A DNA stretch of 64,000 nt from assembly GCA_021568835.1 (NCBI GenBank), contig JAKGSH010000010.1, positions 5,146,001-5,210,000 on the forward strand, written 5' to 3'. Made by a program: the position numbers and the translations under genes. Shown here piece after piece: positions 11,931 through 24,266 of this stretch (position 1 is the first letter of the stretch; the number at the start of each line of letters is the position of its first letter). The notes beneath the pieces are model-generated. The model saw only the letters and a list, made by a program, of their open reading frames with translations, was not told where the DNA came from and did not search any database. Source of the DNA: Streptomyces sp. Tue 6430. Lineage in GTDB: Bacteria > Actinomycetota > Actinomycetes > Streptomycetales > Streptomycetaceae.

Positions 11931-14900
11931 GTGGAGGACGTCGACAAGCTCCGGTCCTACTTGCGCCGCGCCGTCGGCGACGCGCAGGCCCTGCGCGAGC
12001 GGGTGCGCGAGCTGGAGGAATCCGCTCGCGAGCCCGTCGCGGTCGTGGGCGTGGGATGTCGCTTCCCGGGCGGGGTGACGTCCCCCGAAGGGCTGTGGGA
12101 GGTCGTGTCCGACGGGGTGGACGCGATGGGCGACTTCCCGGCGGACCGCGGGTGGGACGTGGACGCGCTCTACGACCCGGACCCCGGGGCGCACGGGAAG
12201 ACGTACACGCGCTCGGGAGGATTCCTGGCCGGTCTCGCGGAGTTCGACCCGGCGTTCTTCGGGATCAGCCCGCGAGAGGCGCTGGCGATGGATCCGCAGC
12301 AGCGGCTGATGCTGGAGACGTCGTGGGAGGCGCTGGAACGGGCGGGCGTCGACCCGGCCGCGCTGCGGGGCTCGGCGACCGGGGTGTTCACCGGGATCTA
12401 CGGGGTCGACTACGGCCCGCGGATGGGCGGCGGGGCGGCCGGCGAGGTGGAGGGCTTCGCGATCACGGGGACGTACACCAGCGTGGCCTCGGGCCGGGTG
12501 GCGTACGTGCTGGGGCTGGAGGGCCCGGCGGTGTCGACCGACACCGCGTGCTCGTCGTCGCTGGTCGCCGTCCACCAGGCGGTGCGGTCCCTGCGCTCCG
12601 GTGAGTGCACCCTGGCGTTGGCCGGTGGCGTGTCGGCCATGCCGACCCCGGGGATGTTCGTGGAGGTCGCCCGGCAGCGGGGGCTGTCGGCCGACGGCCG
12701 GTGCAAGTCGTTCGCGGAGGCGGCCGACGGGACCGGCTGGGGCGAGGGCGCGGGCGTGCTGGTGCTGGAGCGGCTGTCGGACGCGCGGCGCAACGGGCGC
12801 CGGATCTGGGCGGTGATCCGGGGCTCGGCGGTCAACCAGGACGGGGCGTCCAACGGGCTGACCGCGCCGAGCGGACTGGCGCAGCAGCGGGTCGTCCGGG
12901 CGGCCGTGGCCGATGCCGGGCTGTCGCTCGGCGACGTGGACGCGGTGGAGGCGCACGGGACCGGCACGAGGCTGGGTGACCCCATCGAGGCGGAGGCGCT
13001 GCTGGCCACCTACGGGCAGGACCGGGATCCCGGCAACCCGCTGTGGCTGGGCTCGCTGAAGTCGAACATCGGACACACGCAGGCGGCCGCGGGGGTCGGC
13101 GGGATCATCAAGATGATCATGGCGATGCGTCACGGGGTGCTGCCCAGGACCCTGCACGTGGACCGCCCGACGACGCACGTGGACTGGTCGGCGGGGGCGG
13201 TGGAGCTGCTGACCGAGGCCAGGGCGTGGCCCGGCGCACCGGGACGGCCCCGGCGCGCGGGTGTGTCGTCCTTCGGGGTCAGCGGCACCAACGCGCACCT
13301 CATTCTCGAGCAGGCACCCGAGGGGTTCGGCCAGGCCCCGAGGGGCTCGGCCAGGCGGCCGAAGGGCTGGAGCAGGCCCCCGAAGGGTTCGGCCAGGCGG
13401 TCGAGGGCAGGGACGCCCCGGCCCGTCCGGCCGGGGACGGGGACCTCGTCACCGGGCAGGCGCCCGCCGGTGCCCCCGGGGCGGTGCCGTGGGTGCTGTC
13501 GGCGCGGTCGGCGGACGCGCTGCGGGAGCAGGCGCTGCGCCTGCGGGGCGGCGTGGCCGCGGACCCGGACCTGCCGGTCGGGGAGGTGGGACACGCGCTG
13601 GTGGCGACGCGGTCGCTGTTCGAACACCGCCACGTGGTGATCGGTGCGGACCGGGACGGGCTGCTCGCCGGCCTGACCGCCGCGGCCGAGGGGGCCAGGA
13701 ACCCCGCCGGCGTGGTCTCCGGCGTCGCGAAGCCGGTGGGCAGGACGGTGTTCGTGTTCCCGGGCCAGGGATGGCAGTGGGCGGGGATGGGGCGGGAGCT
13801 GTGGGAGTCGAGCCCGGTCTTCGCCGAGCAGATGCGCGCGTGCGCGCGGGCGCTGGAGCCGTGGGTGGACTGGTCGCTGACCGACACCGTGCGCGGGGGC
13901 CCGCAGGCGGCGGACCTGGACCGGATCGACGTCGTCCAGCCGGTGCTGTTCGCGATGATGGTGTCGCTGGCGCGGGTGTGGCGTTCGCTGGGGGTGACAC
14001 CGGACGCGGTGATCGGCCACTCCCAGGGCGAGATCGCCGCGGCCTGCGTCGCCGGGGTCCTGTCGCTGCCGGACGCGGCCAGGATCGTGGCCCTGCGCTC
14101 CCGGCTGCTGGCCACGTCCACCGACGACGGCGGCATGGCCGGAATCGTGGCGCCCGAGCACCGGGTGCGGGAACTGCTGGAGCGGACGGGGTCCGGGGCC
14201 GTGATCGCCGCGGTCAACGGCCCGTACTCGACGACGGTCTCGGGCGGGGCCGCGGCGGTCAGGGAGCTGATCGCGACCTGCGAGTCCGAGGGCGTCCGCG
14301 CGCGGTGGATCCCGGCGAGCGTCCCCGGCCACTCGCCGCTGATGGACCGGTTCGAGGAACGGTTCCGGGACGAGCTGGGCGAGATCACCCCGCGGCCTCG
14401 CCGGTGGAGTTCTGCTCGACGGTGACCGGCGGGCCGGTCGACACCGCGGAGCTGGACACGGCCTACTGGTTCCGCAACCTGCGGGAGCCGGTCCGGTTCG
14501 AAGCCGCCATGAGGTGCCTGCTCACACCGGAGCGCAGCGCGTTCATCGAGGTCAGCCCGCACCCGCTGCTCACGATCAACATCCAGGAGATGCTCGACGC
14601 CACCCCCGCCGCCGACGGGGTGGTGGTGGGTTCGCTGCGCCGCGGCGACGGCGGCCTCGCCCGGTTCCACCGGTCGGTGGCCGAGGCCTTCGTGGCGGGC
14701 GTCGCGGTGTCGTGGGAGGCGGCGCTCCCGGCCCGGGACGGCCGGTGGGTCGAGTTGCCCACGTACGCCTTCCAGCGGCAGCGCTACTGGCTGGACACGC
14801 CCGGCGAGACCACCGCCGGGAGCACGTCGGACCACCCGCTGCTCGACACCGTGATCGATCTGCCCGACGACGGGGGAACGGCGCGGTGGTGGCCGGCGGG

Positions 14901-17641
14901 CGCCTGTCGCCGGAGCGCCACCCGTGGCTCGCCGACCACGTCGTGCACGGCGCCGTCCTCGTGCCGGGGACCGTGCTGGTGGAGATGGCGGTGTGGGCGG
15001 CGCACCGGGTGGGGTGCGACACCGTCGACGAACTCACGCTGGAGACACCGCTGGTGCTGTCCCGCACGGGCGGTCGCGAGATCCGCGTCGTGGTCGACGG
15101 CAAGCGGACGATCGGCGTGCACTCACGCGGTGCGGGCGAATCCGGGTGGACGCGCAACGCCGTCGGGACCGTCGGGTCCGGCACCGCGGGAGTCCGCCGG
15201 GAGGACGACCTCGCCGCGTGGCCCCCGCGGGCGCGGTCCGCGTGCCCGTCGAGGACGGGTCCGCGGGTCCGGCGGCCCCCGGGGCCGGCCACGGACCCCT
15301 GCCGCGCGGCCCGAAGGAGCTGTGGCGCCGCGACGGCGTCCTGTTCGCCGAGGTGGAGCTGCCCGCGCACGACGGTGCGGATCCGGGCCGGTTCCGGATC
15401 CACCCGGCGCTGCTGCACGCCGCGCTGCTCCCGGCCGGCCCGGGACCGACCGCCGGCGGCTCCCGGCCCGAGGACCGGCTGCCGTACCGCTGGAGGGGGA
15501 TCCGTCTGGACTCCGCCGGGCCGGCCGCGCTGCGCGTCCGTCTCGCGCCCGCGGGGGAGGACGCGCTGTCCGTGGCCGTCGCCGACCGGAACGGGACACC
15601 CGTCGGCGGCGTCGAGTCGCTGACCCTGCGGCCCGTGGACGCCGGGGAACTGGCCGAGCTGAGCTTCGACCACCGGGACTCGCTGTTCCGGGTGGACTGG
15701 GTGCCCCTCCCGGTGCCGTACGGGCCGACCGCGGACCCGTACGCGGTACTGGGCGCGGACGCCTCCCCCGCCCTCCGGGCGGCAGGGGAGCCGGACGCGG
15801 TCGCCGCGTCCCCGGGCGGGGCGCGGCGGTCTTCGCCGACCTCGGCGAACTCGCCGCCTCAGGCCGGGCGGTCCCCCCCGTCGTCATCGCCGAGGTCGAC
15901 CCGGCGGACGCGGGCGCCGACGACACCCCCGCCGCCGTCGAGCGCACCCTCCACCGCGTGCTGCGGTGGACGCGGGACTGGCTCTCCGACGACCGGTTCT
16001 CCGGCTCGCGCCTGGTCGTCGTGACGCGGGGGCGGTCCACGACGACCAGGCCCCCCGCACCGACCCCGTGGCGGCGGCGGTCTGGGGATTCGTCCGCACC
16101 GCGCAGACCGAGAACCCGGGCCGGTTCACGCTCGTGGACACGGACGGCCGGCCCGACTCGTGGGCGGGCATCCCGGCGGCGGCCGCGACCGGGGAACCCC
16201 AGCTCAAGATCCGGGCCGGTGCCGTGTCCACCCCGCGACTGGCCCCCGTCCCCGACGCGTCCGCCGGTCGCGGCCCCCTCGGCGGCACGGCGGACGGTCC
16301 GGGCCTCGGGTCCGGAACGGTACTGATCACGGGTGGCACCAGCGGCCTGGGGGCGATGCTGGCCCGGCACCTCGTGGAGCGGCACGGGGTGCGCCGGCTG
16401 CTGCTGACCAGCAGGCGGGGGCCGGCGGCTCCGGCGGCGGCGGGCCTGCGGGAGGAGCTGACCGCGGCGGGGGCGCACGTCGAGGTCGTGGCGTGCGACG
16501 TCACGCACCGCGAGTCCGTCGCCCGGCTGATCGCCGCGGTGCCGGACGAGCACCCGCTGACGGCGGTCGTCCACTGCGCGGCCGCGCTGGACGACGGGGT
16601 CGTCGAGGCGCTGACCGAGGACCGCGTGGACGCGGTGCTGGCGCCGAAGGCGCACGGCGCCTGGCACCTGCACGAGCTGACCAGGCACCTGGACCTGTCC
16701 GCGTTCGTGCTGTTCTCCTCGATCGCGAGCGTGCTGGGGACGGCGGGGCAGGCCAACTACGCGGCGGCCAACGCGTTCCTCAACGGACTGGCGGAGGCCC
16801 GCCGCGCCGAGGGACTGGCCGCCGGCTCGCTGTGCTGGGGCTACTGGGCGGAGCGCAGCGAACTGGGCGCCGGCCTCGGTGAGGCGGACCTAGTGCGCCT
16901 GCGGCGGCAGGGCGTGCAGCCGATGGCCTCGCACGAGGGGCTCGCGCTCTTCGACGCGGCGGTCTCACGCGACGAGCCGGTGCTGGTGCCGGCGCGTCTG
17001 AACCTCTCGGCACCGGGTGCGTCGCCCGCCGACCGGGCGGACTCGCCGCTCCTGCGCGCCCTGGCCGGGGCGCCCGCCGGCGGCCCGGGGAACCGGGAGG
17101 CCACCGATGCCGGCATCGCGCAGCGGATCGGATCGCTGCCGAGGGCCGACGCGGAGGCGGTGCTGCTCGATGCCGTCCGGGCGCAGACCGCGATCGTCCT
17201 CGGCCACGCCGACACCGGGCTGGTCGGGCCCGGTACGGCGTTCAAGGACCTCGGGATCGATTCGCTCATGGCGCTGGAGCTGCGGAACCGGCTGACGGCC
17301 GTGACCGGCTTGAAGCTGCCCGCCACGCTCGCGTTCGACCACCCGAACCCGGGCAGCGTCGCGCACTTCCTGGCCGCGGGCCTCACCCCGGCCCCGGCGG
17401 TGATCCGGAGTCCCCGGCCGACCGCCTGACCAAGGAGATAGAGGGACTGGGCGCCCGGCTCGAGGACGCGTTCCGCGACCTCGCGGACGAGGACAAGGCC
17501 ACCGTCTCCACGCTGCTCGGCGAGTTGCAGGGCCGCGTCCGCTCGATGGCGGGCGACGGATCACCGGTCGGCATCGTCGACCGGATCAGTTCGGCATCAG
17601 CTGGAGAGCTTCTCTCGCTGCTGGACGAAGAGCTCGGCTAA
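11931..17641 (+). CDS. PKS module 1: KS-AT-DH(degenerate)-KR-ACP (seven 1-base gaps)
   Basis: About 1905 residues once seven one-base gaps are bridged (C run 13336-13339, C run 14389-14392, G run 14872-14876, C run 15222-15226, G run 15818-15821, G run 16028-16032, and near 17392-17400). GTG 11931 follows GGGGGAGG; an N-terminal docking coil precedes the KS (Cys207 in DTACSSS). The AT has GHSQG but VPGH at the specificity site, neither HAFH nor YASH, so the extender is not a plain malonyl or methylmalonyl call. DH keeps HVVHGAVLVP but has His for the catalytic Asp (HPALLHAALL) and lacks a clear YGPxF motif, so it is probably inactive. KR has TGGTSGLG, LDD (B-type) and NYAAAN and looks active. 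ACP has LGIDSLM. The tail ELLSLLDEELG is a docking peptide; the last gap must be bridged to reach it. Confidence 0.88.
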
Positions 17642-17651
17642 GGGGAGAGCG

Positions 17652-20600
17652 ATGACGAACGACGACAACGCCGATGTTCTCGACTACCTCAAGCGGACGT
17701 CGATCGAGCTGATCGAGACGCGCCGGCGCCTGCGGGAGCTGACGGAGGCCGCCGCCGAGCCCGTCGCGGTCGTGGGCGTCGCCTGCCGCTTCCCGGGCGG
17801 GGTGACGTCCCCGGAGTCGCTGTGGGAGCTGGTGCGGACGGGCGGGGACGCGGTGTCGGACCTCCCGGACGACCGCAACTGGGACCTGGAGTCCCTGTAC
17901 GACCCGGATCCGGACCGGCCGAACACCTGTTACGCGCGCGCCGGCGGCTTCCTGTACGACGCGGGCGACTTCGACGCCGAGTTCTTCGGGATCAACCCGC
18001 GCGAGGCACTGGCCGCCGACCCGCAGCACCGGTTGCTCCTCGAGACCTCGTGGGAGTCCCTGGAGCGGGCCGGCATCGACCCGCGGACCCTGCACGGCAC
18101 CGACACCGGTGTCTTCGCCGGTCTGGCCTACTTCGGGTACGGCAACCACTTCTCCACCCCCGAGAGCGTCTCGGGCTACGGGCAGACCGGTTCCCTGCTG
18201 AGCATGGCGTCCGGGCGCGTGGCGTACGCGCTGGGTCTGGAGGGCCCGGCGGTGTCGACCGACACCGCGTGCTCGTCGTCGCTGGTGGCGGTGCACCAGG
18301 CGGTCCGGTCGCTGCGGCAGGGCGAGTGCGCGCTGGCCCTGGCCGGGGGCGTCACCGTCATGGGGACGACGCAGGTGCTGCGGGAGATGTCGCGGAACCG
18401 GGGCCTGGCGAAGGACGGCCGGTGCAAGGCGTTCGCCGACGCGGCGGACGGCACCGGATTCGCCGAGGGCGTCGGGGTCCTGGTCCTCGAGCGGCTGTCG
18501 GACGCGCGGCGCAACGGGCGCCGGATCTGGGCGGTGATCCGGGGCTCGGCGGTCAACCAGGACGGGGCGTCCAACGGGCTGACCGCGCCGAACGGCCCGG
18601 CGCAGCAGCGGGTGATCCGGGCGGCGTTGGCGGACGCCCGGGTGCGGGCGGGCGACGTGGACGTGATGGAGGCCCACGGGACCGGTACGACGCTGGGCGA
18701 TCCGATCGAGGCGCAGGCGGTGCTGGCCGCCTACGGGCAGGACCGGGATCCCGGCAACCCGCTGTGGCTGGGCTCGCTGAAGTCGAACATCGGCCATGCG
18801 CAGGCGGCCGCGGGCGTCGGCGGCATCATCAAGATGATCATGGCGATGCGTCACGGGGTGATGCCCAGGACCCTGCACGTGGACCGCCCGACGAGGCACG
18901 TGGACTGGTCGGCGGGGGCGGTGGAGCTGCTGACCGAGGCCAGGGCGTGGCCCGGCGCACCGGGACGGCCCCGGCGGGCCGGCGTGTCCGCGTTCGGGGC
19001 CAGCGGCACCAACGCGCACCTGATCCTGGAGGAGGCGCCCGCGCAGGAGACGGCGTCCACGGAGGAGGCGGCGTCCGCACGGGAGACGGCGCCCGGCACC
19101 GCCGGCCTGGTGCCGTGGGTCGTGTCGGCGCGGTCGGAGGGGGCGCTGCGCGCGCAGGCGGAGAAGCTGCGCGACTTCGCCGCCGCCGACGCGGACCTGG
19201 ACGTCGCCGACGCCGGCTGGTCGCTGGTGTCCGGCCGGGCGCGGTTCGAGCACCGCGCCGTGGTGCTGGGGCGTGACCGGGACGAACTGCTCGGCGGGCT
19301 GGCGTCGTTGAGCGAGGGCGTGGAGTCCGCCGGGGTGGTGCGCGGTGTCGCCGGGGACCTCGGCGGAACGGTCTTCATGTTCCCGGGGCAGGGCTCGCGG
19401 TGGGTCGGTGCGGCGCGGCAGCTGTACGACGCCTTCCCCGTCTTCGCGCGGAGCCTCGACGAGGTCTGCGAACGCTTCGACGCGCACCTGCCCTTCGCCC
19501 TCGGGCCCCTGCTCCTCGCCGACGCGCCCGCCGGGGACCCGGCCCGGCGGACCGACGTCGCGCAGCCGGCGCTGTTCGCCCTGCAGGTCGCCCTGTACCG
19601 GCTCGTGGCGCGGTACTGCGGGCAGCCGGACCAGCTGATCGGTCACTCGGTCGGCGAGATCGCCGCCGCCCACGTGTCCGGTGCCCTCGACCTGGACGGC
19701 GCGACCAGGCTCGTGGCCGCCCGCGGGCGGGTCATGCAGACGGTCACCGAGCGCGGCGCGATGCTGGCGGTGCGCGCTTCGGAGGACGACGTGAGGGCTC
19801 TGCTCGGCCCGTACGGCCGCGTCGGCGTCGCCGCCGTCAACGGCCCGGAATCGGTGGTGGTCTCGGGCGACCGCGACGAGGTGCACGACCTCCGGGACCG
19901 GCTCGTCGCCGGCGGCACGTCGGCGAAGCCGCTCGAGGTCGACCACGCGTTCCACTCCCCGCTCATGGAGCCGGTCCTGGACGAGTTCGCCGCGTCGGTC
20001 GGTGAACTGCCCGCGGGCCGGATGTCGGTCCCGGTCGTCTCGACCAGGCTGGGACGCCGGGCCACGCCCGAGGAGCTGACGTCCGTCGCGCACTGGGTGG
20101 ACCACGTCCGCGCCCCCGTCCGCTTCTTCGACGCGGTGGAGTGCGCCCGCGAGGCGGGGGCGGGCGTCTTCCTCGAAGTGGGGCCGGGAGCGACCCTCAC
20201 GGGCATCACCAAGGAGGCGTTCGCCGCCGGAGGCGTGGACGACGCGCTGGTCCTGTCGTCGTCGCGGCGGGACCGCGGGGCGGTGGAGGCGCTGGTCGGT
20301 GCGCTGGCCCAGCTGCACGTCCGGGGCAGGTCCGTGGACTGGGAGGCCCTGTTCGGGGCGCGTCGGCGGGTGGACCTCCCGACGTACGCGTTCCAGCGGC
20401 GGCGCTACTGGCTGGACTTCCTCGCCGGGACGCGCACGGCGGACGTGGCCTCGGCCGGACTCTCGGCTCCGGAGCACCCGTTGCTGGGCGCCGTGGTGGA
20501 CCACCCCGGCACCGACGAGGTGGTGTTCACCGGCCTGTGGTCCCTGCGGACCCACGGCTGGCTGGCCGACCACAGCGTGTTCGGCGCGGTCGTCGTACCG

Positions 20601-23600
20601 GCGACGGCCTACCTGGACCTGGCGCTGTGGGCGGGTGACTTCGTCGGGTGCGCGACGGTGGAGGACCTCTCCCTGGAGGTTCCCCTGGTCCTCCCCGGCT
20701 CGGACGACGTGCGGGTGCGGATCGCCGTCGGCGCGGCGGACGGGACGGGGCGCCGCTCCCTGGACGTGTACTCGCGTCCCGCCGGGGACGGGCGGACGGC
20801 CGGCGGCTGGACCCGGCACGCGACGGGGAGCCTGGCACCGGGCACCGCGCCGGCGGCCCCGCGGGCCGACGACGCGCGGTCGCTCGCCGTGTGGCCGCCG
20901 GCCGGGGCGGAGCGGCTCGGCATCGACGGTCTGTACGACTCCTTCGCGGACGCGGGTTTCGACTACGGTCCGGCGTTCCGCGGGCTGCGCGAGGTGTGGC
21001 GGCGCGGTGACGACCTCTTCGCGACGGCCACGCTGCCGACGACCGCCGACGGTTCGACCGCCGACGGTTCGGCCGGTGGCGGTCCGGCCGGGTTCGCCCT
21101 GCACCCGGCGCTGCTGGACTCCGTGCTGCACGCGGTGGTGGCCGGCGGCGTCCTCGAGGTCAGCGGCGACCAGGGGTGGATGCCCTTCTCGTGGTCCGGG
21201 GTGGAGCAGACCGGGGAGTGCGGCCCGACCGTGAGGATCCGGGTCACCCGGGCCGGCGACGGGGCCGTGTCGGTGGCGGTCGCCGACGAGCACGGCCGCG
21301 AGGTCGCCCGCATAGGGGCGCTGGCGTTCCGGCCCGCGAGCGCCGAGCAGGTGCGCTCGGCGCGCGGCGGGAGGGAGCGGTCGCTGTACGAACTGCGGTG
21401 GCGACCGGTCCGGCGGGGCGAGCGGGAGACCCACCGCGGACCGTGGGGTGTTCTCGGCGCGAAGGACGGCCTGGCCGCCCGGCTCCTCGAGGCGGCCGAC
21501 GAGAGGGCCGTGTTCCACGCGTCCCTGGACGACGTCCTCTCCGCGCCGGCACCCCGGCACGTCGTCCTCTGCCTGGACGACCTCACCGCCGACGGCACCG
21601 GTCCGCTCGCCGCGGCCGGCGGCGCGGACGCGCACGTGCTGGGTCTGGTCCAGCGCTTCCTGGCCGAGGAGCCCCTCGCCGGATCCACCCTGGTGGTCCT
21701 CACCCGGCTGGCCTGCGACACCGGTGGAGGGGAGAGCCTCGAAAGCCTCCCCGGCGCGTCCGTGTGGGGCCTGATCCGGTCCGCCCAGACGGAGCACCCC
21801 GGCAGGTTCCGGCTGGTGGACATCGACGACGACGAGGCGTCCCGGGCGTGCTTCCCGGACGTGCTCGCCCTCGGTGAGGACCAACTGGCCCTGCGCGGCG
21901 GCGCGTACCTCACCCCCCGCATGACGGCGGCCGCACCCCCGCACCACCGGATCGAGCCGCCGGCGGCCGGTGCGCACCGGCTGGGCATCACGGACAGGGG
22001 GACCCTGGAGAACCTGACCTGGATCCCCTGCCCCGAGGTGGAAGAACCCCTCACGAGCGGTCAGGTGCGCCTCTCCGTCCACGCCGCGGGGCTCAACTTC
22101 CGGGACGTCACGATCGCCCTGGGACTGGTGGAGCGGACGGCCATCGACGCCGGGCTCGGCAGCGAGGGCGCCGGCGTCGTGCTGGAGGTGGCGGACGACG
22201 TCACCGGTCTCGCACCGGGCGACCGGGTGATGGGCATCTTCTCCGGCGCCTTCGGCCGCGTGGCCGTGGCGGATCACCGCATGCTCATGCCCATCCCGGA
22301 CGGATGGAGCCACACCGAGGCGGCGTCCGTGCCGGGCGCCTTCCTCACCGCGTACCACGGCCTCTTCCGCGTGGGGAACCTGCAAAAGGGCCAACGGGTC
22401 CTCGTCCACGCCGCGGCGGGCGGCGTGGGGACGGCCGCCGTCCAGCTGGCCCGGCACGCCGGTGCCGAGGTCTACGCGACCGCGAGCCCGGCCAAGTGGC
22501 CCGCCCTGCGCGCACTGGGACTGGACGACGCGCACCTGGCGTCGTCGCGGGACCTGGAGTTCGTGGACAGGTTCCTGGAATCCTCGGGCGGCCGCGGTGT
22601 GGACGTCGTCCTGAACTCCCTCGCCCACGAGTTCGTCGACTCCTCGCTGAGGCTGCTCCCCGGGGGCGGCGGCTTCGTCGAGATGGGGAAGACGGACATC
22701 CGCGACCCCGGCAGGTGGCGGCCGACCACCCCGGAGTCGACTACCGGGCCTTCGACCTCTACGAGGCGGGCCCGGACGCGATCCACGAGATGTTCCGCGC
22801 CGTCATGGAGCTGTTCGCCGACGGGCGGGTGCACCTGGGCCCGGTCTCCGTCCACGGCATCCGCGACGCGCGCAAGGCGTTCCGCGAGATGAGCCGGGGC
22901 CACCACGTCGGGAAGATCGTCTTCGACACGGGAAGCGGCTTCGGCGGCGGGACCGTGCTGGTCACCGGCGGGACCGGGGGCGTGGGCGCGCTGGTGGCGC
23001 GGCACCTCGTCGCCGAGCACGGCGTGCCGAGCCTGGTCCTGGCGAGCCGCCGGGGCACGGCGGCCGACGGGGTTCCGGAACTGGTCGCGGACCTGGAGGG
23101 GGCGGGCGCGTTCGTCCGGGTCGTGGAGTGCGACGTCGCGGACCGCGACGCCGTGGCGAAGGTCCTCGCGGACATGCCCGCCGCGTACCCGCTGACGGCG
23201 GTCGTGCACGCGGCGGGCGTCCTGGCGGACGGCACCGTCGAGTCGCTGACCCCGGAGAGCTTCGACCACGTGCTGCGCGCCAAGGCCGGCGGCGCGCTCC
23301 ACCTGCACGAGCTGACCGCGGGACACCACCTCTCGGCGTTCGTCCTGTTCTCCGCCCTCGCGGGCACGCTCGGCACCGCGGGACAGGCCAACTACGCCGC
23401 GGCGAACGGGTTCCTGGACGGTCTGGCGGCGCAGCGCAGGGCGTCCGGTCTGGTCGGCACGTCGCTGTGCTGGGGCTGGTGGGGACAGAGCAGCGGCATG
23501 ACCGAGGACCTCGACGAGGTCGACCTCTCGCGGGTCCGGCGCCTCGGCGTCGCCCCGATGCCCACGCCCGAGGCGCTGGCCCTGTTCGACGCGGCGTGCG

Positions 23601-24265
23601 CGATCGACAAGCCCGTGCTGATCCCGGCCCGGCTGGACCTCTCCGCGCTGCGGGACAGGAGCGGTGACGAGCTGCCGCCCCTCCTGCGTGACCTCGTCCG
23701 GGGCGACGGCCCGCGCCGGACCCGCCCGGGCCGGGCCGGGGAGGGCGGTCCCCCCGCCCTGCCCGCCCGGCTGGCCGTCCTCGGGCGGGACGAGGGGGAG
23801 ACGCTCGTCCTCGACTGGGTCCGCGAGCAGGCCGCCGTCGTGCTCGGGCACCCGTCCGGCGCGGCCGTCGAGGCCGACCAGGCGTTCACCCACCTCGGCT
23901 TCGACTCGCTGACGTCGGTCGAACTGTGCAACCGCCTGGCGTCCTCGACCGGACTGCGCCTGCCGTCCACCCTCGTCTTCAGCTACCCGACCCCACGCGA
24001 GCTGGGCGCCCACCTGTGCGGCCTGCTCCGCCCGCAGTCGCGGACGAGCCCGCACGAGGACGAGGAGATCCGGGAAGTGCTGCGGACCGTCTCGATCGAC
24101 GGCCTGCGCCGCGCGGGCCTCCTGGAACCGGTCCTGGCGTGCGCCGGACCGGCCCGGCCGGACGCCGACGGGCGGCCGGCGGACGCGGACACCGCCGCGG
24201 CCGGACTGGACGGCATGGACCTGGAAGCACTCGTCGACCTGGTTCTTGATGAGAAGGGTGAGTGA
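17652..24265 (+). CDS. PKS module 2: KS-AT(malonyl)-DH-ER-KR-ACP (one 1-base gap)
   Basis: About 2204 residues. An N-terminal docking coil (VLDYLKRTSIELIETRRRL) is followed by KS (Cys207), AT with GHSVG and HAFH at 765-768 (malonyl), DH with HSVFGAVVVP, YGPAFRGL and an intact LLDSVLH Asp, ER with LNFRDVTIALGLV and the nucleotide loop HAAAGGVG, KR with TGGTGGVG, an LAD form of the LDD motif and NYAAAN, then ACP with LGFDSLTS. All reductive domains look complete, so a fully reduced two-carbon unit is expected. A single base is missing near 22714-22715 in the ER; adding it restores the frame through ER, KR and ACP. ATG 17652 starts 10 bp after the previous stop with GGGGAGAG upstream. The C-terminal MDLEALVDLVLDEKGE is a docking peptide. 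Confidence 0.92.
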
Positions 24266-24266
24266 C

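Noticed and set aside
17586..22628. A 1680-codon open frame on the minus strand opposite PKS module 2
   Set aside because: Antisense to well-supported KS-AT-DH-ER domains; product is His/Arg/Val/Gly-rich without any family feature.
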